This document shows, piece after piece, positions 1 to 6,340 of a DNA stretch of 6,634 nucleotides. Source of the stretch: JAICTV01 sp035634055 (GTDB lineage Bacteria; Planctomycetota; Phycisphaerae; Tepidisphaerales; Tepidisphaeraceae); NCBI GenBank assembly GCA_035634055.1, contig DASQDR010000253.1:1-6634 (forward strand). Reading direction: 5' to 3'. The position numbers and the translations under genes were made by a program. Position 1 is the first letter of the stretch. The number at the start of each line of letters is the position of its first letter. The notes under the pieces are model-generated. The model saw only the letters and a list, made by a program, of their open reading frames with translations. It ran no database searches and was not told where the DNA came from.

Positions 1-1
1 C

Positions 2-1681
2 AGGGAAGCCATCGCCGCCCGCCGCGGCGGGATCTTCGATTCCACCGGCATGCTCATGGCCGGCACCGTGCAGACGCAGACCCTCTTCGTCGACCCGAAG
101 TTCATGCAGGACCAGTTCCAGAAAGAGGGACACAGCCTGGTCGAGATGGACGACGCCGTCGCGAAGCTCGCCCGGTGCATCGACAAGGACCCGTTCGAGC
201 TGAGCCAGTTGCTCGGCGACCGCGCCGAGGCGCGGTTCGTGAAGATCGCCGAGCAGCTCGACGAGACGACGGTGCGGGAGATCGAAAAGCTCGACCTGCC
301 CGGCGTCGGCACCACGCCCACGAACCAGCGCTACTACCCGATGGGCTCCATCGGCGCCCACGTGCTGGGCGCCGTCCGCCGCGACGGTGTCGGGCTCGAG
401 GGGCTGGAAATGCGCTTCGAGAAGCAGCTCGCCGGCAAGGACGGGTTCAAGCGCACGCTGCGCGACTTCCGCGGGCGCCCGCTCGCCGTCGCCGCCGAAG
501 ATTACCTGCCAGCGCAGCACGGGCAGCACCTGATCCTGACCCTTGACGCCAACATCCAGATGATCGCCGAGCAGGAGCTCGCCGCCGCCTGCGCCGAGTA
601 CAACGCCAAGCGCGCCGAAGTGATCGTGATGGAGCCGCGAACCGGCGACGTGCTGGCGCTGGCGAACTGGCCGACGTTCAACCCGGAAAACCTCGACGAC
701 TCCACGCCCGACCTGCGCCGCAACCGAAGCCTGACCGACCCGTACGAGCCGGGATCGACCATCAAGCCGTTCATCGTCGGGCCGGCGATGTCGTGGAACC
801 TGACGCGGCCCAACGAGGTATGGCCGATCCAGTCGATCTCGTGGGAGACGCCCTACGGGCGCAAGATCACCGACGTCCACGCGTACGGCCCGCTCTCGAC
901 GTGGGACGTGCTGGTGAAGTCGAGCAACATCGGCATGTCGATGCTCGGCGAGCGCCTGGGCAACCCACGCTTGCACGAAGCGCTGGTCAGCTTCGGCTTC
1001 GGGCGACCGACCAGGGTAGACCTGCCCGGCGAGGACCCGGGCCTGGTCAACCCGCTGCGGCAGTGGAGCAAGTACAGCACCGAGTCGATCGCGCAGGGCT
1101 ACGAGCTGATGGTCACGCCGATCCAGCTCGCCCGCGCGTTCTGCGCCTACGCCAACGGCGGGCGGCTCGTGGACCCGCGCATCGTCAAGGGGTTCCTCGA
1201 CGCCGAGGGAAACATCGTCAAGCGCTTCGAGGCCAAGCAGCTCAAGCTGATGCCGCAGGCGGTCGACCCGCTGACGGCCGCCGCCGTCAAGCGCATCCTG
1301 TGCGACACGGTCATTCGCGGCACCGGCAGCCGCGCCCGCAGCATCACCTGGAACTTGTTCGGCAAGACCGGCACGGCCCACATCAGCCAGGGCAAGGGCG
1401 GCTACAGCCAGGCGAAGTTCAACTCCAGCTTCGTCGGCGGCGCGCCCGCGGAGAACCCGAAGCTGATCATCGCGTTGATCATCCACGAGCCGGACCGCAA
1501 GCTGGCGCACTACGGCGGCGTGGTCAGCGCCCCGGCCGCGGGGCGCGTGCTGGAGCGCAGCCTGGCGTACCTTCAGGTCCCCGCCAGCCCGGACCTCCCG
1601 CCGCCCCCGCCGGCGATCGCCAACGTGCTGTGGAACTACAACGAGAAGTTGTACAGCGACCGCACCGCGCGGGCGGAGTGA
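2..1681 (+). CDS. ftsI: Class B penicillin-binding protein, FtsI/PBP3 type, 5' truncated
   Basis: This is a peptidoglycan D,D-transpeptidase that cross-links stem peptides at the septum on the outer face of the inner membrane. The frame is open from base 2 with no start, so the gene begins outside the window; its membrane anchor is missing. 559 residues are visible. The first lines (RRGGIFDSTG, then FVDPKF) match the beginning of the class B dimerisation domain, so the methionine at 50 is internal. The conserved YYPMGSIGAHVLG and GLEGLE segments follow. The transpeptidase triads are all present in fragment numbering: SxxK as EPGSTIKP with the acyl-enzyme serine at 252 and lysine at 255, SxN as SSN (307-309), and KTG as GKTGTAH (K455). 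No PASTA domain is seen; the C-terminus is proline-rich (PPPPP). The next gene converges on it and is queA, not murE. A PBP2 or SpoVD-like paralogue is possible, but the membership of class B is clear. Confidence 0.93.
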   Translation, partial: REAIAARRGGIFDSTGMLMAGTVQTQTLFVDPKFMQDQFQKEGHSLVEMDDAVAKLARCIDKDPFELSQLLGDRAEARFVKIAEQLDETTVREIEKLDLPGVGTTPTNQRYYPMGSIGAHVLGAVRRDGVGLEGLEMRFEKQLAGKDGFKRTLRDFRGRPLAVAAEDYLPAQHGQHLILTLDANIQMIAEQELAAACAEYNAKRAEVIVMEPRTGDVLALANWPTFNPENLDDSTPDLRRNRSLTDPYEPGSTIKPFIVGPAMSWNLTRPNEVWPIQSISWETPYGRKITDVHAYGPLSTWDVLVKSSNIGMSMLGERLGNPRLHEALVSFGFGRPTRVDLPGEDPGLVNPLRQWSKYSTESIAQGYELMVTPIQLARAFCAYANGGRLVDPRIVKGFLDAEGNIVKRFEAKQLKLMPQAVDPLTAAAVKRILCDTVIRGTGSRARSITWNLFGKTGTAHISQGKGGYSQAKFNSSFVGGAPAENPKLIIALIIHEPDRKLAHYGGVVSAPAAGRVLERSLAYLQVPASPDLPPPPPAIANVLWNYNEKLYSDRTARAE

Positions 1682-1720
1682 TCCGCTCGCTCGCAGCGGC
1701 TTGGCTGCAACGCCCGCCCG

Positions 1721-2761
1721 TCATTCGACCAGCATCGCGTCGCCGTAGCTGAAGAAACGATACCGCTCCTCGATCGCCGCCCCGTAGATCCGCCGCTGCT
1801 CTTCCAGTCCGACCAGGGCCGCGATCATCGCGATCAACGTGCTGCGCGGGAGGTGAAAGTTGGTCACCATCGCCCCGACGTGCCGCCACGCGTACGGCGG
1901 GTAGATGAAGATCGACGTCTCGCCGGTCTTCTCGACAAACACCTCGTCCGCCGGCTGGCTCTCCAGCACGCGGGCCGACGTGGTGCCGACGGCAACCACC
2001 CGCCGCCGCTCCGCCTTTGCGCGGTTCAGCGCGGCCGCGGCGTCGGCGGGAATCGTGTACGCCTCGGTGTGCATGGCGTGGCCCGCCAACATTTCGGCCG
2101 TCACCGGCTTGAACGTGCCCATCCCCACGTGCAACGTCACGAACGTGCGCTCGACGCCCGTGCGGTCGAGCTGCTCGAAGACCTCCGGGGTAAAGTGCAG
2201 ACCGGCCGTCGGCGCCGCCACGGCGCCGGAGGACCGCGCGTAAACCGTCTGGTAGCGTTCCCGGTCAAAGTCGTCCCGCTCGTCGCGGCCCTTCTGTCGC
2301 TTGATGTAAGGCGGCAGCGGCATCCGCCCGATGCGCTGCAACACCTCGACCGCGCGGGCCGGCGCCGACAGTTCCATCTCGTACTCTCCGCCCTCCCCGG
2401 CCCGCACCATGGTCGCAGAGAGCGATGGCTCGTCGACGAACTGGAGCGGCCGCGAACCGTGCGGGCCGAGGTTCCGCAGCATCACGTGCCAGCGACTTGC
2501 GCTCGGCTGACCGAGAAACAGCCCTTCCACCAATCCGCCCGTCTCCTTGCGCAGCATGAAGCGCGCAGGCAGCACGCGCGCATCGTTGAAGACGAGCAGG
2601 TCCCCCGCGCGCAACCGCGACGGCAGATCGGCGAAGCTGCGGTGCGCGATCGAGCGGTCGTCGCGCCGGTAGTGCAGCAGCCGCGACGCCGCGCGGTCGA
2701 GCGCGGGCGCCTGCGCGATCAGCTCGGGCGGGAGGTTGAAATCGAGGTCGTCGGTTCGCAT
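1721..2761 (-). CDS. queA: S-adenosylmethionine:tRNA ribosyltransferase-isomerase
   Basis: QueA moves and isomerises the ribosyl group of SAM onto 7-aminomethyl-7-deazaguanine at the wobble position of tRNA, giving epoxyqueuosine; it acts in the cytosol. The 346-residue product is full length for the family. Family blocks are visible in order: LPPELIAQAPALDRAASRLL (10-29), FNDARVLPAR (58-67), RYQTVYA (169-175), PTAGLHFTPE (184-193), HVGMGTFKPV (211-220), VGTTSARVLE (258-267), VTNFHLPRSTL (299-309) and FSYGDAML (337-344). The frame extends upstream to a GTG at 2806, but the ATG at 2761 begins exactly where QueA proteins begin (M-R-T-D-D-L-D-F). The Shine-Dalgarno match before it is weak. Its stop lies about 40 nt from the convergent ftsI stop, and its 5' end faces the small + strand gene across about 240 nt. 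No other queuosine gene is in view. Confidence 0.97.
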   Translation of the reverse strand: MRTDDLDFNLPPELIAQAPALDRAASRLLHYRRDDRSIAHRSFADLPSRLRAGDLLVFNDARVLPARFMLRKETGGLVEGLFLGQPSASRWHVMLRNLGPHGSRPLQFVDEPSLSATMVRAGEGGEYEMELSAPARAVEVLQRIGRMPLPPYIKRQKGRDERDDFDRERYQTVYARSSGAVAAPTAGLHFTPEVFEQLDRTGVERTFVTLHVGMGTFKPVTAEMLAGHAMHTEAYTIPADAAAALNRAKAERRRVVAVGTTSARVLESQPADEVFVEKTGETSIFIYPPYAWRHVGAMVTNFHLPRSTLIAMIAALVGLEEQRRIYGAAIEERYRFFSYGDAMLVE

Positions 2762-2871
2762 TGGCCGCGGCACCCGAAGGATACGCCCCCGCGCCGCCGC
2801 GTTCACGCGTTCCCGCCGGCAGAAACGTCAGAGTTTCCCGCGGTCTGGTGGCGCGCATCAAAGCAGAGCAA

Positions 2872-2890
2872 GAACTTGCGCATCAAGTTC
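2872..2890. repeat. Perfect inverted repeat, 7-5-7, operator-like
   Basis: GAACTTG (2872-2878), five spacer bases and CAAGTTC (2884-2890) form an exact palindrome in the divergent region between queA and the 72-codon gene. It starts 25 nt upstream of an AT-rich box at 2915. Half-site length and spacing fit a dimeric regulator or a short hairpin. No regulator is identified, so the role is inference. Confidence 0.4.
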
Positions 2891-2914
2891 CGCCGCCCGC
2901 TGCCCGATCATTTC

Positions 2915-2920
2915 TATAAC
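2915..2920 (+). promoter_or_regulatory. Possible -10 box (TATAAC)
   Basis: TATAAC stands out in a GC-rich intergenic region, 84 nt before the ATG of the small + strand gene. There is no recognisable -35 hexamer 16-18 nt upstream, where the sequence is GC-rich. It could be an extended or activator-dependent promoter, given the palindrome just upstream, or chance. Confidence 0.25.
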
Positions 2921-2990
2921 GGGGCGATCCGCCGGCGGCCGATCAGCACGATCCCGGGCACGCCGCCGCGCGGCACACTTCCGGAGCTGC

Positions 2991-2995
2991 AGGAG
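2991..2995 (+). promoter_or_regulatory. Ribosome binding site of the 72-codon gene
   Basis: AGGAG lies 8 nt before the ATG at 3004. This is close to ideal spacing and is the best evidence that the short frame downstream is translated. Confidence 0.7.
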
Positions 2996-3003
2996 TCAAC
3001 GCG

Positions 3004-3222
3004 ATGTTGCAGTCCGACCAGATCGAAGACCTGATCACGCTGGTCTCTTCCCTCGACCGCGGCGCGCTCGAGACGCACTTTCACACCTACCGCGCCAACT
3101 TCCCCATCGACTTCACCCGCGACTTCCTCGGCCGGCTGCCGCTGGACAAGCTCCGCCACATCTTTGTGGCGATGTGCCTGCAATCCCAGCGGATGCCGGA
3201 GCTGGCGGCGGCCGCGGCGTAG
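3004..3222 (+). CDS. Small conserved-looking protein of unknown function, 72 aa
   Basis: I do not recognise a named family. The protein starts MLQSDQIEDLITLVSSLDRG and looks like a compact set of amphipathic helices: a first helix, a middle stretch with FPIDFTRDFLGRLP, a second helix with LDKLRHIFVAMCLQSQRMPE, and an alanine-only tail. There is no signal peptide, membrane helix or metal motif; a single cysteine is present. The start is supported by an AGGAG 8 nt upstream. It has its own intergenic region on the + strand with a palindrome and a possible -10 box, and it ends 81 nt from the convergent xerD stop with no clear U-run terminator between. The organised, low-gap sequence argues for a real cytosolic protein, perhaps an adaptor or a subunit, but nothing shows its job. 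Confidence 0.72.
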   Translation: MLQSDQIEDLITLVSSLDRGALETHFHTYRANFPIDFTRDFLGRLPLDKLRHIFVAMCLQSQRMPELAAAAA

Positions 3223-3303
3223 CGCGCGCAGCTGCTTCGAACGCTGGCTGCGATGCTCAGCGCGCTGCGCGAGATCGGGCGGCCGCGTCACCTCCTGCGG
3301 CGT

Positions 3304-4266
3304 TCACGCGCGCGGGTGAAACTTCTTGTGAACGCTCTTGAGCCGCCCCTGGTCGACGTGGGTGTAAATCTGCGTCGTCTGGATGTCGCTGTGCCCTAGC
3401 AGCTCCTGCACGACGCGCAGGTCCGCCCCGCCGCCGAGCAGGTGGCTGGCGAAGCAGTGCCGCAACGTGTGCGGGCTGACGCGCTTGAGGATGCCGCTGC
3501 GCCGCGCGTGCTTCTCGACCAGCATCCACAGCCCCACACGCTCCATCGGCTTGCCCGTTCGCGACAGGAACAGCCGCTCGCTACGGCGACGGTCCAGCTT
3601 CGGCCGGCATTCGGCCAGGTAGCGTGACAGCGCCTCGCTTGCAGCGCGACCGAGCGGGACGAGCCGCTCTTTGCTCCCCTTGCCGAACACGCGCACCACG
3701 CCCACGTCCAGGTTCGCGTCCCTCACCTTCAGCTCGCACAGTTCCGTCGCCCGCAGCCCGCAGGCGTAGAGCAGCTCGAGCATGGCGACGTCGCGCGCGA
3801 ACAGCGGCGACTTAGGGTCCGGCGCTGCGATCATCGCGTCGACCTGCGCCCGCCCGAGGATCTTCGGCAGCGACCGTTCCGCTTTGGGGCGCTCGATCTG
3901 CTGGAGGATCGCCTCCACGTCGTCCCCTTCGCCGCCGCGGAAGCGGAGGAAGACGCGGACGGCCGCGATGCGGCGCGCGATGGTCTTGGTCGCCTTGCCG
4001 GCGCGGCGCTGGCCGTGGAGGTAATCGCGGTAGTCGTCGGGGCCGGCGCTGGCGAAGGTGAGGTGGCGGTCGCGGAAATGCGCTGAGAGGTCTTCCAGAT
4101 CCTGGCGGTAAGCGAGGATCGTGTTGTGCGCCAGCCCGCGCTCAGACGCAATGTGCAACAGGAACTGCCGCACGCGCGGGTCGCTCGAGTCGAGCGGGGA
4201 GCGTGACCTGGACGACGACGTGCGGCCGGGCGGCCGGCGTCGCGCTGCCGCTGGTGTTGTCGCCAT
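3304..4266 (-). CDS. xerD: Site-specific tyrosine recombinase XerD
   Basis: XerD works with XerC at the dif site to resolve chromosome dimers at the end of replication, in the cytosol near the septum. From the ATG at 4266 the protein has 320 residues, slightly long for the usual 290-300. The N-terminal SAM-like DNA-binding fold is seen around ERGLAHNTILAYRQDLEDL. The catalytic set is complete: R172 (ACGLRATELCELK), K196 (FGKGSKERLVPLG), H266 and R269 (SPHTLRHCFASHLL), H292 (ELLGHSD) and the nucleophile Y301 (TTQIYTHV). The SPHTLRH block and the end ...HPRA favour XerD over XerC. The ATG has a GAGG 5 nt upstream, but this start overlaps the four-cysteine gene by 125 nt and adds a low-complexity R/S/P-rich head. 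A GTG at 4173 would give 289 residues and a 32-nt overlap, so the start is uncertain. It lies last in a probable unit with the four-cysteine and UvrC-like genes. Confidence 0.94.
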   Translation of the reverse strand: MATTPAAARRRPPGRTSSSRSRSPLDSSDPRVRQFLLHIASERGLAHNTILAYRQDLEDLSAHFRDRHLTFASAGPDDYRDYLHGQRRAGKATKTIARRIAAVRVFLRFRGGEGDDVEAILQQIERPKAERSLPKILGRAQVDAMIAAPDPKSPLFARDVAMLELLYACGLRATELCELKVRDANLDVGVVRVFGKGSKERLVPLGRAASEALSRYLAECRPKLDRRRSERLFLSRTGKPMERVGLWMLVEKHARRSGILKRVSPHTLRHCFASHLLGGGADLRVVQELLGHSDIQTTQIYTHVDQGRLKSVHKKFHPRA

Positions 4267-4459
4267 CGCCGCCTCGCCGCTCCAACCCGCTCGCCCGCCG
4301 CGCCTGCCGCTCCGCAAGCAGTTCGGCGTAGCGCGGGCACGCCTTGTACCGATCGAAGCAGAACTTGAACGCGTGCTGCATGCGATCGAGGTTGAACATC
4401 TCCGAGCAGCGGTGGTCGGAGCGGTTCAAGAACGGACAGTGCGCCACGGGTTGCGACAT
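4142..4459 (-). CDS. Small four-cysteine protein, possible metal or Fe-S binder, 105 aa
   Basis: From the ATG at 4459 the first 55 residues look ordered and the rest low-complexity. Four cysteines lie at 8, 18, 34 and 41 (C-x9-C-x15-C-x6-C) in the context HCPFLNRSDHRCSEMF and FCFDRYKACPRYAELLAERQ. The CPFL start, the FC and the Y..CP.Y end recall a cysteine module known from other bacteria (CPFLG ... FC ... CPVY); this resemblance is from memory and points to a metal or Fe-S site without proving one. There is no signal peptide or membrane helix. The start has only a weak Shine-Dalgarno (AGCGAG), which lies in a small hairpin. It follows the UvrC-like gene after 53 nt and overlaps xerD. Third-position GC in this frame is very high to about 4195 and then collapses, suggesting the last 17 or so residues are not under selection. 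Confidence 0.75.
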   Translation of the reverse strand: MSQPVAHCPFLNRSDHRCSEMFNLDRMQHAFKFCFDRYKACPRYAELLAERQARRASGLERRGGDGDNTSGSATPAARPHVVVQVTLPARLERPARAAVPVAHCV

Positions 4460-4467
4460 GCGTAATG

Positions 4468-4486
4468 CTCGCTGAAACAAAGCGAG
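4468..4486 (-). repeat. Hairpin before the four-cysteine gene, overlapping its likely RBS
   Basis: On the - strand CTCGCT, seven bases and AGCGAG form a 6-bp stem between the UvrC-like stop and the four-cysteine ATG. The 3' arm (4468-4473) is the only Shine-Dalgarno-like sequence, 8 nt from the ATG, so the stem could mask it. There is no U-run, so a terminator is unlikely. Confidence 0.3.
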
Positions 4487-4512
4487 TTCCGCAGGAGATA
4501 TCGGCCAGCGGG

Positions 4513-5676
4513 CTACAGGGCCTGCAACTCTTTCGTGACCCCCTCGCCGGCGGATTCCTCCGGCGGCTTCTGGTTCATCAGGTCGCGGTACGCCTTGACC
4601 AGCGACTTCTCGTCGATCGCGTGCAGCGGGAGGAAGACGCCCTGCTTGGCCTTCGGCTGGAACAGGTGGTGCGCGACGACGCCGACCCGCTCCGCCCCCG
4701 CCTCGTCGACGGCAAGCTCCTGCTTCGCGTGCGCAGCGCCCAGCGCGTGCCGCAGCAGGTCCGCCGGCCACTGCGGCTCGGCCACCAGTGCGGCGATCTC
4801 CTCGATTTGCCCGGGCGTGACCAGGAACACCTTTGCCGCCCCGGCGCGCGGGCCGCGCTGCATCGCGACGTACTGGAACTGCGCCAGCGGTCGAACGTGG
4901 CGGAACGCGCCCTTGCCGAGCTGCGACACCTGCTCCACGTACGCCTTGATCTTTTCCGCCACCTCGAAGCGCAGCTCCGCCGCCGCCTGACGCATGCGAA
5001 CCGTCTGCTCACGCTCGTAATCGCGCGGGTCCACCAGCACCCGCGTGCTGTAGGCGATCAGCTCGCGGTACGCCTCCAGCGAGACGCTGCCGTCGCACGG
5101 GCCGACGCACTTGTCCATCTGCTTCCACGCGCACGGGCCGGCGCGGGGCGCCTGCGTGAGCACCGAGTAATCGCGGCAAAGGTCAAACAAGTTCTCGACC
5201 GCGTGCACCAGCTTCTGCGCCGCGTGCTTATCCTCGATCGGGCCGAAGTAGGTTCCGGTCCGGCCGGTCGGGTCGTTGGTCTTGATGTATCGGGGGAACG
5301 CGGTGGCGGGGTTGACGTGGACGAACCACGCCGGCCGCAGGCCGAGCATGCCGCGGTAGGTCTGCGGGAAGACCTGGCGGGCGGCCTCCAGGTACACCGC
5401 GTCCGCCTCGAAGGCGCTGTCGACGCGCCGCCAGGAAACGTGGCGCACGATCTCGCGGTAGTTGACGCGCCGCGTCGGCCCGTCGATCTCCTGGTCGCTG
5501 CCGAGCCGCCGTTCCAGGCTCGCCCGCAGGTTCTTCACGCACAGGAGCTGGACCGGCTTGTTGCTGGCGTCCGCCAGCAGGTACACGACCCACTTCGCCG
5601 GCACCGACTTCAGGAACGCATGAAAGTCAGCGGCGGGATCGAATCCGGCGTGATGTTCAAAGGTCTCGCTCGCCAC
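4513..5676 (-). CDS. UvrC-like protein with degenerate GIY-YIG domain and UVR motif
   Basis: The 387-residue product aligns with the N-terminal half of UvrC, the incision subunit of nucleotide excision repair. Visible in order: a GIY-YIG-like region (WVVYLLADASNKPVQLLCVK from 29), a conserved glutamate in VYLEAARQ (E97), the UvrC block GTYFGP (141-146), cysteines 167, 182, 190 and 194 in LFDLC ... PCAWKQMDKCVGPCDG, and a UVR-type helical hairpin near 220-254 (RMRQAAAELRFEVAEKI). The last two cysteine spacings match the UvrC Fe-S ligands. The RNase H-like nuclease and helix-hairpin-helix domains of UvrC are absent; the last 130 residues are unrecognised. The YxGKAK motif and the following arginine are replaced (VQLLCVKNLRAS), so nicking activity is doubtful. 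I chose the GTG at 5676 because the frame further upstream is low-complexity and would run into the neighbouring gene; its RBS is poor. It resembles Cho-type UvrC relatives but is not a normal one. Confidence 0.85.
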   Translation of the reverse strand: MASETFEHHAGFDPAADFHAFLKSVPAKWVVYLLADASNKPVQLLCVKNLRASLERRLGSDQEIDGPTRRVNYREIVRHVSWRRVDSAFEADAVYLEAARQVFPQTYRGMLGLRPAWFVHVNPATAFPRYIKTNDPTGRTGTYFGPIEDKHAAQKLVHAVENLFDLCRDYSVLTQAPRAGPCAWKQMDKCVGPCDGSVSLEAYRELIAYSTRVLVDPRDYEREQTVRMRQAAAELRFEVAEKIKAYVEQVSQLGKGAFRHVRPLAQFQYVAMQRGPRAGAAKVFLVTPGQIEEIAALVAEPQWPADLLRHALGAAHAKQELAVDEAGAERVGVVAHHLFQPKAKQGVFLPLHAIDEKSLVKAYRDLMNQKPPEESAGEGVTKELQAL

Positions 5677-5761
5677 GCCCTCATCGTAGGAACCGCGTTC
5701 GCGCCAGCAACGGCGCCGTGGCCGCAGCAGTGACGGCCCAGGTGGACCGGACCGTGCTACG

Positions 5762-6316
5762 CTACCGGGCGACCAGCTTCTTCCGCATCGTGAGCGCACC
5801 GGCGAGCAACGCAGCGCCGGCCGGCAGCGCCAGGGGCAACGGAATAACTGCCCCCGGCGGCGTAGTCCCCAGCTCGCGCGTGATCGTGTACTGCCAGCTC
5901 CCGATCCGGCCGATGCCTTGGAACTCCTGGAGCAGCTCGTCGCGGTGCTCCTGGATGTACCCGGGCCAGAGGTCGTAGATCTCGGCGGTGATGTCCGCGA
6001 AGTGCTCGAACTCCGTCACGTGCCAGTTCCACTCCGGGCGATCCGGCTTGAGCAGGTCGCGGTTGATCCCGTCCGATCCGACGTCCCAGCGGGCGACCAC
6101 AATGGCCTCACCGGCGGCGTCGGGCCCGCGGGCGATCAGGTCGCGGGCGTGGGCGATATCCTCCGCCCGCTCGATCGGCACCACGAACGAGTCCCCGTGC
6201 AGGACCCGCCCGGGAACCTCGCTGACCAAAAAGTACACCGGAGCGGCCGAAGCCACGCCCGAGCAGAAAAAGACCACCCCGGCGACAAGGCCGGCCGCGA
6301 CGCAATGAATCGACAT
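5762..6316 (-). CDS. Secreted BP74-like domain protein with PEP-CTERM/VPLP-like tail
   Basis: This 184-residue protein has an N-terminal signal peptide (hydrophobic 6-20, likely cut near ASA-AP at 24-26). Residues 43-149 resemble the BP74 domain known from Dictyostelium and scattered bacteria: FVVPIERAEDIAHARDLIARG, a W-N-W-H-V core (96-100), the stretch FADITAEIYDLWPGYIQEH and a closing W-Q-Y-T-I-T-R-E-L. The C-terminus has VIPLPLALP, a short hydrophobic helix and basic RKKLVAR, the three-part layout of PEP-CTERM or VPLP sorting signals, which target proteins to the envelope for cleavage by an exosortase-type enzyme. The ATG at 6316 has a GGGAGG 9 nt upstream. The gene is alone: 85 nt separate it from the UvrC-like start with no clear terminator, and an rRNA terminator lies upstream. 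No catalytic motif is seen; a binding role is possible. The sorting tail is firmer than the domain name. Confidence 0.87.
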   Translation of the reverse strand: MSIHCVAAGLVAGVVFFCSGVASAAPVYFLVSEVPGRVLHGDSFVVPIERAEDIAHARDLIARGPDAAGEAIVVARWDVGSDGINRDLLKPDRPEWNWHVTEFEHFADITAEIYDLWPGYIQEHRDELLQEFQGIGRIGSWQYTITRELGTTPPGAVIPLPLALPAGAALLAGALTMRKKLVAR

Positions 6317-6325
6317 GAACTCAAA

Positions 6326-6331
6326 CCTCCC
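6326..6331 (-). promoter_or_regulatory. Ribosome binding site of the BP74-like gene
   Basis: GGGAGG on the - strand ends 9 nt before the ATG at 6316 and fixes that start. It is the strongest Shine-Dalgarno on the - strand of the window. Confidence 0.75.
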
Positions 6332-6340
6332 GGATCCCTG

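Noticed and set aside
1683..1708. Short stems between the ftsI and queA stops (CCGCT/AGCGG and GCAGC/GCTGC)
   Set aside because: The stems are 5 bp, mutually exclusive and have no U-run on either strand, so they are not supported as a terminator.
2762..2806. Upstream GTG extension of queA
   Set aside because: It would add 15 residues without homology before the conserved M-R-T-D-D-L-D-F start and has no better ribosome binding site.
1853..3034. Long + strand open frame (393 codons) opposite queA
   Set aside because: It is the arginine- and histidine-rich mirror of a strong queA frame, a usual artefact of high GC, with no domain or ribosome binding site.
3225..3271. 8-bp inverted repeat (CGCGCAGC/GCTGCGCG) between the 72-codon gene and xerD
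   Set aside because: The loop is about 31 nt and no U-run follows; it is expected by chance in sequence this GC-rich.
4267..4317. TTG start for xerD at 4317
   Set aside because: It adds only a low-complexity head and deepens the overlap with the four-cysteine gene.
4465..5733. Long + strand open frame (422 codons) opposite the UvrC-like gene
   Set aside because: Its composition is R/L/V-rich without motifs, while the - strand frame carries clear UvrC blocks.
5677..5799. Upstream extension of the UvrC-like frame to a GTG at 5799
   Set aside because: It would add 41 R/S/P-rich residues and overlap the 3' end of the BP74-like gene by 38 nt.
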